64,000 nt of DNA, taken from Brachypterus glaber. Taxonomy: Eukaryota > Arthropoda > Insecta > Coleoptera > Kateretidae. Location: the NCBI GenBank assembly GCA_958510825.1, contig OY294044.1:81266895-81330894 (forward strand), read 5' to 3'. Made by a program: the position numbers and the translations under genes. A model generated the notes under the pieces. That model was not told where the DNA came from. It searched no databases and saw nothing but the letters and a program-made list of their open reading frames with translations. The stretch's first letter is position 1. Each line of letters starts with the position of its first letter. Positions 22,663-34,503 of the stretch are shown here, one piece after another.

Positions 22663-23349
22663 TGCTCGAGTACCTCCCCAAAGTTCCGACGGAATACTCA
22701 GCTTAAATATCTTTATGAGTCGATGTAACACACTTTGATACACCAACGCAAAACTCTGATGTATTACCATATGATACATCGGCAGCGAACGTGTTCAAAT
22801 TACTAAAACAACTAGATTTTAATTTATTATTTTTTATTATAAACTTTTTATTAGAGCATTTTATGTAAAGGTTTGTTTTTCCAAACAAAAAAGAGCGATT
22901 AAATTATTTATGCAAAAAAATCGTGATTTATTTTTTTAATATAGAAAACATTGACAGACCAACAATAAAATAAATTGCTTGTGCAATAATTTCTTTAAAA
23001 CAATGTGTCAAACACATACATTATCTAATAAAAATTATAATTATTAAACAAACTTTTTAGTTAATTAATTTTTTAATAACGGTTCTTATAAAAAACAAAA
23101 CAAGCATTTTATGTAAAGCTTTGTTTTTCTGCAAATAAAAAACTCTGACAACCCTACAATAAACCTAATTGCCTGTGATAATCCCTTTTGCTAAGTTAAA
23201 GGGTGTAGTCTATCTATAAAAACCTTGTTATCCCTGTCATTTAGGTTTCATATTTCATCTGGGGTGCGTCTGGATTTCTACTCCACTATCACAAAACACT
23301 AAACCTTTACATAATTTATACAATGACGGTTAGGGTGGTCTTTTCATTA
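22663..23349. repeat. Diverged tandem satellite units
   Basis: The block GCATTTTATGTAAAGGTTTG...AACATTGACAGACCAACAATAAA...AATTGCTTGTGCAATAAT (22857-22995) recurs at 23104-23190 and once at 19140-19240. The phrase AAAAACCTTGTTAYCCCTGT occurs at 22484 and 23218. No coding. Confidence 0.55.
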
Positions 23350-24068
23350 TAGTCCAGTCAAATAATATCTAAATACACGGTGTCCCACGGTAGACAAATC
23401 AGTCAAATTGTGGCGTTATTATCAAAGCTATTAAAATATATTTTTTACCAGTCAATATAGACCTAGTTACCTTCAATTTACGCCAGAAAAAAGTGTTGTA
23501 CTTTTTTCTGTTTTTAGGCTAGAGCAACAAACAGAATTTTTTTTTAGCATAATAACATTTTTTAACGCCAAAATTTAAAGAAATAATATCATTTCTTTAT
23601 CATATGAAAAAATGGTAAGTGCATTATGGAATGACCCCGCTAATGTAAAAGAGAGGATGCTATGAAAATAAATGTTTGCAAATATGACGTTCACGATAAA
23701 AATAAATGTCAAATCTAATGTTATAAATTAGATTTTTACTTAGACTTAGTAAGGACCTTGTGGACTAGGGTATTTTACACTACAGAGTGTATTACTTAAT
23801 TACTAATAAATTTTGATTTTTTGCGCTCAATCAAATTTTTTAATTGGTATGATTGGATTAATCTTAGATTAATCTTAGCAGTTTTTTTTACAAAGTCAAG
23901 TCTATATCATAATGAAAGTATTGGTAAAGCAAGTTATTATAAAACCTATTGGACAACTTATGATAAAACATGTTTTATAATTATGAGATTTTAAAAAACA
24001 TAATTAATTAGCTTGTAAAGAACCCCCTTCCCTCGCAGTTGCATGAAGTTGCAGCTGGTTCATATTAG

Positions 24069-24680
24069 CAGGGGGGTGCAGGGGGTACAGATTACCCCGG
24101 GCCCGGTCTCGAAGGGGGCCCGGCGACAGAAGTTTTTAATAAACAGTTTATTTATTTATACTCCCCCAGATAAGGCGTCAAAATGAGCAAATAAGTAGAT
24201 CTCGTTCCAAATGAGCAATAGAAAAAATTTCGCCGCGGCAGCGCTTAAGCCTTTTTGGATTTTTGTAAAAAATAATAGTGCAATGTTACTAGTGTTTTAA
24301 AATTTGTAAAAAAATTCGCCCGCGGCGCTAGGGCTAATTTAACTACGTATTTTTTTTAGTTCAAGCTTGCAAAAGCTTAAAATTTGTAAAAAAATTGCCT
24401 GCGGCGCCAGAGCTATCAAAATTGAAAAAAATTTCGCCTGCGGCGCTAAGACTTTATTATTTTTTACATACTTAAGCTTGCTGAACTATGAAAATAAAAC
24501 AGTCAGAAATTAACATAATTTGAAAAAATTTTCGACTGCGGCGCTTAGTTAATGAATGGGGGCGCCGCTTCGGCCCTCAGTGCCTTAGCTGCAGGCCTGC
24601 ATGGGACAATTATGTTTTGAAAAAATGGGGGCCCGAGTAAAAAGTTGCACCGGGGCCCGGGCTGGCTCTGTCCGGCCCTG
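24069..24680. mobile_element. hAT-type MITE nested in the mariner
   Basis: The ends read CAGGGGGGTGCAGGGGG at the left and GTCCGGCCCTG at the right, with the 8-bp duplication CATATTAG on both sides (24061-24068, 24681-24688). GC-rich subterminal blocks (CCCCGGGCCCGG) appear at both ends. The interior holds five degenerate tandem copies of a word like AAAATTTCGCCTGCGGCGCTA. 8-bp duplications and CAGGG ends are hAT hallmarks. No transposase. Confidence 0.88.
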
Positions 24681-25412
24681 CATATTAGGGTCACTTCATC
24701 TAGTCCTACTTCGTGCTTTTGTTCTTAGTCGTTTGTTTTGTTTTTTTGAACCAAACCAGACCAAAATTAGACCAAATACAGAAGAACAAAGGAAAAAAAC
24801 TGTCATATTATGGGCAATTTAGTCAATTAATTTATTGTTATGTAATAAATTACGTACATTTTGGTTGGAATTAAAAGTTAAATGATACTAAGAATAATTC
24901 CTATAAGTTAAAATAACAAATTGATTGTTATTATTAATATTATTTATTAATATGCGAAACGCAAGACGTATTTATGATATTTGAAATAATTAACTCATCA
25001 TTGTGTCAAATTCCATACATCTACAAAATATTACGCCTTTCTAGAATATTTTCAGTGTTATCAGAATTGTTTTGTACAATATTTCAAATAAATTTATGTT
25101 AGTCCTTAGGTTTTCCCAAATCACTCCAGTTCTGATGAAAAAAGGTCAAAATTACGCATCTAACTTCAGAGAATCATGGGAATATAAATGCCATTTCACA
25201 AAATCTATTATTAGCAAATAATTCTAATTCTTTGCTAGTCTTCCACGATTCAAATGGATTCAAATCAAGCAGCAAGTTAATATGTATCTGCATTGATCCT
25301 CTTCACCACATCGTCTACATAAGAAGCCCCCATTTTTAACACGATAAAGCAATTTAATTTTGTTTAGATGTCTGAGTCTGTCTGTGTATATATCTGTCTT
25401 TTTGTAAAGTAG

Positions 25413-26460
25413 TTAGTCATAGTCGTTTCGTAAATGTTCAAAAGTTCTCCCATCCTCCTGAATACACATAAAAAGCCTACTTTCAAAATTATGTCTGACT
25501 CGTTGAAGCATTACCGGTGTTATTTCGTTAAATGCTTCAACGATTCTTTGACGCATATTTTCAGGAGTGGTGGAAGCTTGTCGGTAAACCCTGTCCTTTA
25601 CAAATCCCCACAAAAAAAATCACACGGGGTTAAATCGGGTGATCTTGCTGGCCAGGCAATTTGACCACCACGACCTATCCATGTATTATAGTCTCATCCA
25701 AAAAAGTCCTCACCTCATGAAAAAAATGAGCAGGAGCCCCATCCTGCATAAAAATTATGTCATTTCGCAAATTTAGTGGTACGTCTTCTAAAAGTTCCGG
25801 TAATTCAAAAAATTTAGGTACATATTCCCATTTAGATGCCCATTAAAAAAGTAAGGTCCAATAACCGAATCCCCCAGTACCCCTCCCCAAACATTTAAAG
25901 ACCAAATCCGCTGGTTGTCAACATGCCTAACCCAATGCGGATTTTCAACAGACCAATAATGCATGTTATGCATGTTGACAACTCCATTGCTTTTAAATGT
26001 AGATTCGTCACTAAACAAAATTTTGGTAGAAAAGTCCTCGTAATTCCAAAAGTTCATCACAAAATCGAACCCTATTTTCAAAATCCCTCCTATGTAACTC
26101 TTGATTAAGATATAATTTATACGGATGTAATTTAGAATTTTTAATAACCCTACTAACTGATGTGCGTGATAAATGATGTTCCCTTGCGATTATCCTTGTG
26201 GACGTGTGGGGATCATTGATAACTGCTTCTTTAATTATAGTTATAGTTTCAGGATCTTTGGTTACTGGACTTTCGCAAACTTTTTTTATGTCCCTCACTC
26301 CTCCAGTATCCAAAAATAAATTAACAATTCTTCGTACGCTAAAGTAACTGATACTATCATCGGGGAACTTTTCTACTAATCTTCTTGTTGTTTCTCTTAA
26401 ATTTCGAGCACATTCTCCTTAAGTTAAAATAATTTCTTTCTTTACTTCTAAAGTTATCAT
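25413..26460 (-). pseudogene. Mariner-superfamily transposase (rosa-like), broken
   Basis: Cut-and-paste transposase, read on the minus strand from ATG at 26460. The N-terminal helix-turn-helix region has GECARNLRETTRRLVEKFP and SVRRIVNLFLDTGGV, similar to the DUF4817 domain of insect transposon proteins. The linker has TSTRIIAREHHLSRTSVSRV. The catalytic domain has ILFSDESTF (first Asp), WGGV, FMQDGAPAH (second Asp) and RSPDLTPCDFFLWG (third Asp). Spacing between the second and third Asp is about 40-41 residues, which suggests DD41D. A stop at about residue 13, a frame change near 26011-26081 and a further one near 25670 disable it. Confidence 0.8.
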
Positions 26461-27297
26461 TTTGGCATTCAAAACTTGGTTTTATAAAAATCTTGCTTTG
26501 TTAATTTTTTGATAATAATGTAAAATCAAATTTGACATTTATTGTCATCATATACGACTTATTTAAAAAATTTAATTTCAAGGCATCCTACTCTTTTGCC
26601 ATAGCGGGGTCATTCCATTATGCAATTGCCCTTTTTTAAGGTTTTATAAAATTAAGAATTTAAATCGAAAATTATTGTTTTTAGTGAAAAAAACTATCAT
26701 ATGATAAAGAAAAATTGTTACTTTTTTTAATTTTGGCATTTGAAAGTATTGTTATGCTTTTAAAAGTGCATGTGTGGAGCTCTAACTCAAAACCAAAAAA
26801 GAGTAGAGAACTTTTGTTTTGGGTCAATTAGGTCTATATTGACTGGTAAAAGTTTCATGTTGATATCTTTGTTAATAAAGCCACAGTTTGACTGATTTGT
26901 CTACCGTGGGACACCGTGTATAAATTGCAATAAATGCACACGGGCTGATATTTTAAAGGTTAGTAGGGATGGTAACAGAACACTCCTGTTACTTTTTTAC
27001 CGGATAATTTGCGTAAAAGGTGTTCGCTGTCTTGAATTTTAGGGCTGAGTGCGGTTATCTCGCTAAATATTTATGCGTCTTACGATAAATATGCGTATAA
27101 ACAATTTTGTTAAGGAGCAAATTTACAACAGTTTTTGGAAAAATCGTTTTTTAATTATTCAATCGAGTTATATTGAAAAATAGCCATGTTGGAGATAAAA
27201 CAGGTTTTTTCGACTTTAGCCAAATTATTTGTGAAAGGATAACATTGTTTGTAAGCAAACTTGAAACTTTTGAAATTCTGTATGTTTCATATAAGTA

Positions 27298-28558
27298 CGA
27301 GGGTGGTCCCAGAAGTATTCTGTCTGACGTATAGATGGCGGTTTGTTGATGAAAAGTATGACTATGCTAGAAAATACCAACCTTATAAAGCTTAAGTTTA
27401 ACATTTGACGACGCTAGGTTATTCGGTATTTGTTTGACAGCCATCAATAGTGAACGCTCTCAGTGAATTTGTAAAAATGGAAAAAATTGAACATCGTTAT
27501 GTGATACAATACTTTCATTGGAATGGCCTTAGTCCAACCAATATTAAAGCTGAGCTAGATTCTACTCTGGTGGAGTCTGCTCCTTCGTTTTCAACAGTAA
27601 CATTTTGGGTGGCAGAGTTTAAACTAGGCCATACCAGCTGCCAAGACGAACATCGCAGTGGTCGACCAAATGAGGTGACCACGCCAGAAATGGTAGAGAA
27701 AATCAAGAAAATTGTATTGGATGACAGTCGACTGAAAGTCCGCGAGCTTGCAGATATGCTAGGCATTTCAAAAAGTGTTATACATCGCATATTAACTGAA
27801 GATTTGCACATGAGAAAACTGTGCGCAAGATGGGTGCCGCGATTACTCACAATTGAACAAAAACAGCTCCTTGAGGATGTTTCAATCGAATGTTTGGCAA
27901 GTTTCAAAGCAATAAATTTGCATCGATTCGTAACAATGGGATACGCCACGCCTGAGATGAAGGAACAGTCAAAACAATGGACTGAAAAAGGAGAATCTGC
28001 TCCAAAATAGGCGAAGACAGTTCCATCTGCAGAAAAGGTCATGGCGTCAGTTTTTTGGGATGCGCGTGGGGTAATTTTCATTGATTATCTTAAGAAAGGA
28101 GGAACAATTAATCAATCAATTATGCAAACTTATTGCAGCGTTTAAATGATGAAATTAAGAAAAAACGGCCGTATTTGGCGAAAAAGAAAGTTTTATTTCA
28201 TCAAGACAATGGACCAGTTCACACATCCGTTATTGCGATGGCCAAAATCAATGAGTTAAAGTTTGAATTGCTTCCTCACGCACCCTATTCGCCAGACTTA
28301 GCCCCCTCGGATTATTTTCTGTTTCTGAACTTGAAAAAATGGCTCGGTGGTAAAAGATTTGCCAACAGTGAAGAGGTGGAGTCTGCGGTTGATGGCTATT
28401 TTGAGGAGCTCGACGATTCTCACTATAAACAGGGTATCTAAGCAATTGAACATCGCTTGTGTCAAACTAAAAGGAGACTATGTAGAAAAATAAAAATATT
28501 TTTTTCGATTTTTTTTGTGTTTTCTTTGTTAGGCCGACGAATTCTGGGACCACCCTCG
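27298..28558 (+). mobile_element. mariner element (DD34D), defective
   Basis: 1261 bp. CGAGGGTGGTCCCAGAAGTA at the left and TTCTGGGACCACCCTCG at the right form inverted ends, with TA on both sides (27296-27297, 28559-28560). It encloses a mariner transposase pseudogene and is inserted near the centre of the 23350-29065 palindrome. Confidence 0.92.
27477..28489 (+). pseudogene. mariner transposase with catalytic-site deletion
   Basis: Mariner transposase, ATG at 27477. The N-terminal HTH pair is visible (VIQYFHWNGLSPTNIKAEL, then HRSGRPNEVTTPE and LGISKSVIHRIL), followed by the WVPRLLT linker. In the catalytic domain the sequence runs from HRFVTM straight into a TPEMKEQ-like segment. The block that should hold the first catalytic Asp is missing. 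The second and third Asp remain in VLFHQDNGPVHTS and YSPDLAPSDYFLF, 34 residues apart. Additional lesions are a TAG at 28008, a frame change before 28133 and a TAA at 28439. It cannot be active. Confidence 0.9.
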
Positions 28559-29065
28559 TATTATGTATTTTCATAGCAATTTTGGTACGGTTACATAGTG
28601 TGCAATAGCTCTCTGTAACCGTACCAAAATACCGATAAAAGTTTTTAAGTTACATGAAACTTACAAAAATTTCAAGAGTTAAAAATTTGCTAACAACCAC
28701 TTTTATCCTTTGATGAATTATTTGGCTGAAAAATCGAAAAAAAAAACAATTTCACCCCCAATATGACCATTTTTGAATATTTATACCCCGATTGTTATTA
28801 ATATATTAAAAAAAATGATCCAAACAAAAATTGTTGGAAATTTCCTGCTTCACAAAATTGGTTATATGCATTTTTAAGGTATGCATATTTAGCGAGATAA
28901 TCGCACTCACCCCTAAAATTCGAGATAGCGGACACCCCTTACGTAAATCACCAGGCAGAAAACTAAAAGGAATTTTTTTACCATTCCCTAGTACCCTTTA
29001 AAATATCAGCCAGTGTACATTTATTGCCCTTCAACATAGGAATTTTTCGTTATTTGACTGGACTA

Positions 29066-30062
29066 ATAGAAATTCCTCGTTATTTGACTGGAGTCAAAAA
29101 AAGTTTGTATGAATCTCAAAAGAAGAGAAAATAAGGGATAGGTTAGTAGTGCACAGGCATGCGATCGTACCATTACGCACTATATTATAAACAGTTGGTA
29201 TTTCGGTTCTGTAAGTCTAGAGTGAAAGCAATTGCAAAAAAGAGATCAGAAAATTATTCTGCATGAGATGTAAAAAAAATTCACTTTATGACAACTTTTA
29301 ATGTTACATTAAAAATACAAATTTTTGCAATATTTTTCAAGAACCTGTTTCTTTGGAATGTTTATGTGAAATACGCAGAGCACTGCGTTACTAGTTTTTT
29401 TAACGAACATCTCGATAAACTGAGCCTGATACAGAACGATCTCTTCGAAATTTCGAAAAATTTATTATTTATATCATATTTAAGGTCCGCACTTTATCCC
29501 AGTCATATTTCTAAAAATTTTATGTGGCACAAGTTTTTAAACTAAACTTTTTTGGTCTTCTAGGTGTCATATTAGGACACTATTAATAATACCAACCGTA
29601 ATTTTTTAGTTCGCAATCGTACAAGAATATTCAGAGAATCTCTAAGAATATCTGATAAATATTAAACGTTCTTTTTTACGAAGTAAGAAATGTCACTTTC
29701 TCACTTATCATTAATGTAGACCAAAGTGTCTAAAGTACACGCAGTTTTTGTCAAGAATTATTACCTAAATATGTTTTTTTTTCAAATTATTTCTTTTAAT
29801 AATGGTTAATGGTAATGGGTTATGGTCTAAAAGAGATTTAATCATTAACCAAATCATTAATATTATTCTTCTATATTTTTCTTGAACCATATATTGATAT
29901 TCATATTTGTTTCTTGGGTTTTTGGCTCTCAAATTAAACATTAAATAAAAATTCTACATTTTATTTATATAAAAAAATTAGACATATGAACGTTTCGCCT
30001 TACCTTGAAGGCTTTCTCAATAAAAATAAAACTTAGGGGGCTAAAAGTACAAAAAAAAACTA
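29066..30062. other. Non-coding stretch with a dispersed repeat (29300-29445)
   Basis: 29300-29445 shares the words AAAAATACAAAT, TTTCTTTGGAATGTT, GCACTGCGTT, AACGA and GATAAACTGAGCCTGATACA with 54700-54835, in the same order. An 85-codon open frame across it has no recognisable domain. The remainder shows nothing. Confidence 0.55.
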
Positions 30063-30142
30063 TATGTAAACAGAACAAACATAAGTTATTTTATAATAAA
30101 AAAACTCAGGTATTTAACCTATATGTTTGTTCTGTTTACATA
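30063..30142. repeat. Perfect 21-bp hairpin
   Basis: TATGTAAACAGAACAAACATA (30063-30083) is exactly the reverse complement of 30122-30142, with a 38-bp loop. Confidence 0.9.
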
Positions 30143-31059
30143 ACAAATAACATTTTAGTGGCTATTATGCAAACAAAAATAATATGCTTTCAAACTTTTG
30201 AAAAAAAATTCCTAAACTATAAATACTTTTCAAACAAAATTTTTACCAGCTGTTACCAAAGAAGTGTTATTTAAAAAAAAAATCAAAAGAATTGGGTACT
30301 TCCCATTAAAGTTACAAGTTGATTAAAAGTGGGAGTTCCTAAAATATTGCTAAAAACATGTATTTTTTTAATTTATTATTTGATATTTCATAAGCCATAA
30401 AAGCTAGGATTGTTTTTTGTGGATAAATTATGTAGAAATAAGTGTTCTATCGATTAAATTTTGTTTCATTAAAATTGATGCAGTATATTTTGAGAAATTA
30501 GATCTCAAACTCAAGTGTTAATTCATTTGTCACGGATAGAAGTCAAAATCTTAATTTCTATTAGTTTATTATGGTATGAATTATATTCTCAACTAAATGT
30601 CAGTATAATCATTTTAATTTTTTCGGCTTTTCGGAGCTTTTGACTGTAAACTTAAATAAGAGAGTAATTCATTTGCGACTGGTGTTTAGTGTACTTTAAT
30701 GACTTTTAGTCTCGTGCAGTAAAAGCTTAAGTCCCAAACTAATTTCATAATATAGCTATATAGGCAAATTAAATATACTATTTTGTTGATACGATGTTTT
30801 TTATGTTGGGGCTATACTTCTAGTCTATCTTTTGTCTGAGGTATTAACCCCCAGTCAAAGGGCATTAGAGCAAAACGTTGCCAGTAACTCTTTAGGATAA
30901 ACTATTTCTTGTGAGAAGGGTAAATTGGTCCAATATATGGGCTTTTTGATTTATACCTGATCAAATGATCTCTTTCAGAAGGTCGTATCTTGGATTTTCT
31001 GGTGTTTACTTTATACGCCACAGTTCATGCTTAGCAAATTTTTTAAAAGCAAAGTATAT
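30143..31059. other. Non-coding stretch, nothing recognised
   Basis: AT-rich, with stops in all frames and no repeat partner recognised in the window. Confidence 0.4.
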
Positions 31060-31560
31060 ATAGGTCGGTTCAGAACTGACGGAACAAAATTAAGAGGTTA
31101 TTATACTCCAAAAATATGAAAAAAAAAATGAAAATGAGCTACGATCCCTCTGATACATCTAGATTGTAGTTTTTATTTCATATTTCATCTCTGGAACCCT
31201 ATAAAGCGCAGTAACGAATTTTAATACATACCTTAACATTAATAAAGGGTATCATTTTATGTTATTTTTGTTTGGCAATTTTTACCAGGGACGTGCAGAA
31301 TGGGAGGCCGATGTCACTTTTTAGATTAGAAAAAAACAATTTTTTTTTTGCTTAAAATTGAATCATTTTATTTTTTCCTGAACCGTCGAGAAAATCAAAA
31401 TAAGCAAAAAAAATATGTATGTCTGTCCGTCTATATTCCTGATAACTTAAGACCGCTTTAAGCTAGCGACTTCAAATTTGGTATGCAGATGTATTTTTAT
31501 ATTATCTTGGACAAAAAGTTCGTATTTGAGCAAAATCGGTTGAAGGGGGGTAAAAGGTGA
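31060..31560. repeat. Two dispersed repeat fragments
   Basis: 31060-31310 resembles half of the 5006-5520 MITE (TTAAGAGGTTATTATACTCC, CAAAAATATGAAAAAAA, TAATAAAGGGTA). 31415-31560 has TATGTCTGTCCGTC, GATAACTTAAGACCGCTTTA and GCGACTTCAAATTTGGTATG, words that recur at 50110-50220 and 50715-50830. Confidence 0.5.
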
Positions 31561-32523
31561 GTAAAATTTTTCTTTAGATGTATTTTTGTAAATTTAAAAA
31601 CCACATAAAAGGTAAAATAAAATTACACAAAAACCTTATTATCGTTTAATTTCCAAACTTATAAAACAATCTTGTTTAAATAAAAACGTGAATTTTTATT
31701 TAATATCTTTTTTTTCATAAGAATGTCCTCTCGCTCTCCAAGACAGATAGATTGTTATATGATTCGAGAAGCAGACCACTCTATCAAACCATATTATAGT
31801 TTATACGTGACTGCAGTCTGTCTGGCTGATATTTATTTAGTGGTTTTTATTCTTTTTATTTTTTTTTTCATGCATACATATTGTCCTTATTGAGATCTCT
31901 TTATTATACTCATCGCAGCTAGCAGAGGAGTATAATGGATATTTATAACAAATTTACAAGAAATAAAAATTTTCCTTTTAGCTTTTTTTATGTGAAAAGT
32001 TTTTTATGTTTATTATTTAATTTTATTATAGTTATCTTAAAATGTATATAATAAATATTTCGTTATGCTCTTTTATACACTGCAAAACTCAGTCCACTGG
32101 AATTTTCATAAAAAAGTAATTTTTATCATAAATTCTCTAATCATAGAAGTTTGTGATTTACATAGAAATTTATTTTTCTTTATTTGTAGATACTAGAAAT
32201 TTAGAGCTTAAAGTTGTCCGTCATTTTTGCATGCATTTTTCATTACTAAGTTTAAATTGTAAATTCTAAACTGTAGTAGGATATATACCCACATAATTAC
32301 GTTTAGCGAAACGCACTTAGTGCAAAGTTTATGAAATTTGGGTAATTATCACTACTGTTCAATTTTTTTAGTAGTAATTTAGCATTTCTCTACAAAAAAA
32401 AAATGAGGGCATTACAGCATTACCCAGGCACAGAAATAAATATTTTTATTTTTATATTAAATTTATTTATATTTCAAATTTATTTACAGCGGGCTGATTA
32501 TTGGTGTGTTAGGTAATTTTGTG
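31561..32523. other. Non-coding stretch with a small hairpin
   Basis: ATTATACTC at about 31913 pairs with GAGTATAAT around CGCAGCTAGCAG. A similar stem sits near 49890. CATGCATACAT-TTGTCCTTATTGAGAT (31871-31903) recurs at 35821-35850. No gene. Confidence 0.45.
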
Positions 32524-32967
32524 ATAAGTTATTAGTATGTGTAATATTTTCATGTTTTGCAAGATTTCGCAGTACCCTGTCGTCTTATTTCTGCCAGGGG
32601 ACTGAAAAAATACTTTATATTGCTTATTTAAATAACATAAGTTATTACTATGTGTAATATTCTTATGTTTTGCAAGATTTCTCAGTCCACTGTCGTCTTA
32701 TTTCTACCAGTGGACTGAAAAAATACTTTACATTGCTTATTTAAATAACATAAGTTATTAGTATGTGTAATATTTTTATGTTTTGCAAGATTTCTCAGTC
32801 CTCTATCGTCTTATTTCTACCAGGGGACTGAAAAAAATGCTTTATATTGCTTATTTAAAAAACATAAGTATGTGCAATATTTTTATGTTTTAAAATATTT
32901 CTCAGTCCCCTGTCGTGTTATTTCTGACAGGGAACTGAAAAAATACTTTATATTGCATTTAAATAGC
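32524..32967. repeat. Four tandem copies of a 113-bp repeat
   Basis: Units start near 32524, 32637, 32750 and 32862. Each holds TATGTGTAATATT, ATGTTTTGCAAGATTTC, a stem-loop of the form CAGTCCxCTG-TCGTCTTATTTCTxC-CAGxGGACTG, and TACTTTATATTGC(TTATTTAAA). The stem is conserved while one base pair differs between copies. Confidence 0.88.
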
Positions 32968-33257
32968 ATCCACATCATTTAGAAATAAAATACAATTAAA
33001 AAAAGAAGAAATCCTACAAAAAAAGAAGAAATAGTGAACGGTTAAGGTATCAGCGCATTTAAACTGACTCGAAAAGATGGTGACAAATAAAAGAAAAAGA
33101 AAAAAGTACCAAAAAAAAAGGAAAGGGACAAAGAAAACTTGTGAAATACATGAACCCAAGACAATATTGGCGTCAACAAAGAAATAAAAAAAAATCTTAT
33201 CATTTATCACAAAATTTTCAATATAATATTAATTAAAGATAAAATATTGATGCCCTT
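32968..33257. other. Spacer, nothing recognised
   Basis: A-rich on the plus strand. The 83-codon minus-strand frame (33210-32959) is phenylalanine-rich from T runs and is not a gene. Confidence 0.45.
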
Positions 33258-33482
33258 TACACACAGTGCGACCCTGCAATTTTATAGTTTTAAGAGATGT
33301 GCACCAAAAGTTTTTTTTAGATTAATAAATAAGGTTTATTGGTTATTAAAAATCACTATGTTTAAAAATCGCAACAGATCCTTTTGATAATTTAAAGCCT
33401 ATTTTAATATTTTTTTTATTTTCATTTTTTTTAAAACTCTTTTAAACGTATTATCTCGCCTAATAAATTAATTTAAAAAAAA

Positions 33483-34025
33483 TTACGCTAGGGGCTCACT
33501 AGTGAACCTTAAAAAAAGATGTTTGAGATCTGATTCGAGTTGTACTTCAGTTTTTGTTGTACCGAAACATTTATCGACGATTTTGTTCATCACATTGAAT
33601 GACGCAACAAATGGCATAACCAGAACTTGATTCACACTTCCCAGTACTTCTTTTGATTTTAATTCATTGGCATGCTTTAGGAGCTTTCTACAAGCATTTC
33701 CTTCGAAAATTTCTCCTTGATAATTCTTGGCAATTATATTTAAATTCTTGGGCCATTTAAGAGCGTTCTTTCTTCCCAGCAATGGGACCAGGCCTTTCCA
33801 AAAGAGGTGATTCACAAATCCTTGCAGCAAATGTAATTCAGGTATGATGCACTTCTGAAAAACTCGCACATTTTCGTTCTCTTCAAACAAAGGTTTATTG
33901 ATAACACTAAAAGACTCTTTGGCTCTTTTAATGTTCTTATCTAATGATAAACTAAATTTATTAAAATGAATTTCCAAATCACCATAGGTTCTTAGCTCCT
34001 TGGCAGCAGATTTATACGCTCTCAT
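33483..34025 (-). pseudogene. Transposase-like ORF fragment, left arm
   Basis: 180 codons on the minus strand (words AKELRTYGDLEIHFNKF, FQKCIIPELHLLQGFVNHLF, RKLLKHANELKSKEVLG, VLVMPFVASFNVMNKIVDKCFG, LESDLKHL). The frame then runs abruptly into the element's terminal region (RFTSEPLA), so the C-terminal part is deleted. I recognise this as a protein type found in transposons but not its exact family. It overlaps in sequence with the right-arm fragment, which retains more C-terminal residues. Confidence 0.6.
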
Positions 34026-34074
34026 TTCTTGCAGAGAAATATGACAATAGGAGCAAGGATAGGTTGACGTTGCA

Positions 34075-34503
34075 ATGCTTGTAGAAAGCTCCTAAAGCAT
34101 GCCAATGAATTAAAATCAAAAGAAGTACTGGGAAATGTGAATCAAGTTCTGGTTATGCCATTTGTTGCGTCATTCAATGTGATGAACAAAATCATCGATA
34201 AATGTTTCGGTACAACAAAAACTGAAGTACAACTCGAATCAGATCTCAAACATCTGGAAGCAGTTTTAATTGATTCCGGGGTATCAAAAACTCCTAAAAT
34301 TCATTGCATATTGCATCACCATAAAGACAGTGTTTCCTATTTAGAGAGTGGCTTAGGAATTTGGTCAGAACAGGCTGGGGAGTCTATTCACAGAGAATTC
34401 CTTACTGTCTAGAATAAACACAAAATGAATAATGTTAACGACCCACGCTATGGTCAGCAACTTTTAAAGGCAGTTATTGAATTTTCATCTAATAGGATTT
34501 AAT
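34075..34503 (+). pseudogene. Transposase-like ORF fragment, right arm
   Basis: The plus-strand frame from about 34075 repeats RKLLKHANELKSKEVLG and VLVMPFVASFNVMNKI. It continues past LESDLKHL with EAVLIDSGVSKTPKIHCIL, GLGIWSEQAGESIHREFL, a TAG at 34410, and then in the same frame YGQQLLKAVIEFSSN. The SEQAGESIHREF word carries conserved acidic residues and may hold the catalytic Glu of a DDE transposase; that is inference. An in-frame stop and the missing N-terminus make it non-functional. Confidence 0.6.

Larger units (their letters stand above)
23376..26918 (-). mobile_element. rosa-like (DD41D type) mariner, degenerate
   Basis: 3543 bp between CACGGTGTCCCACGGTAGAC and its inverted copy, with TA on both sides (23374-23375, 26919-26920). 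The inverted ends extend about 290-330 bp. The transposase pseudogene is on the minus strand and a hAT MITE is inserted at 24069-24680. Non-coding parts between about 24700 and 25400 show nothing recognisable. Confidence 0.85.
23350..29065. mobile_element. Ancestral foldback element split by two mariners
   Basis: Removing the two mariners (23376-26918, 27298-28558) leaves about 908 bp whose halves are inverted copies. TAGTCCAGTCAAATAA at the left pairs with TTATTTGACTGGACTA at 29050-29065. GCAATAAATGCACACGGGCT and CTGATATTTTAAAGG (26927-26962) pair with the sequence near 28995-29027. CTCGCTAAATATTTATGC pairs with GCATATTTAGCGAGA near 28885. A hairpin (28578-28632) lies at the centre. No own coding sequence. 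Confidence 0.75.

Noticed and set aside
22561..22779. ORF of repeated Tyr-Tyr-Thr-Ile-Leu
   Set aside because: It translates the AGTAT microsatellite.
32524..32967. CRISPR array
   Set aside because: The units are nearly identical throughout with no unique spacers, in eukaryotic DNA.
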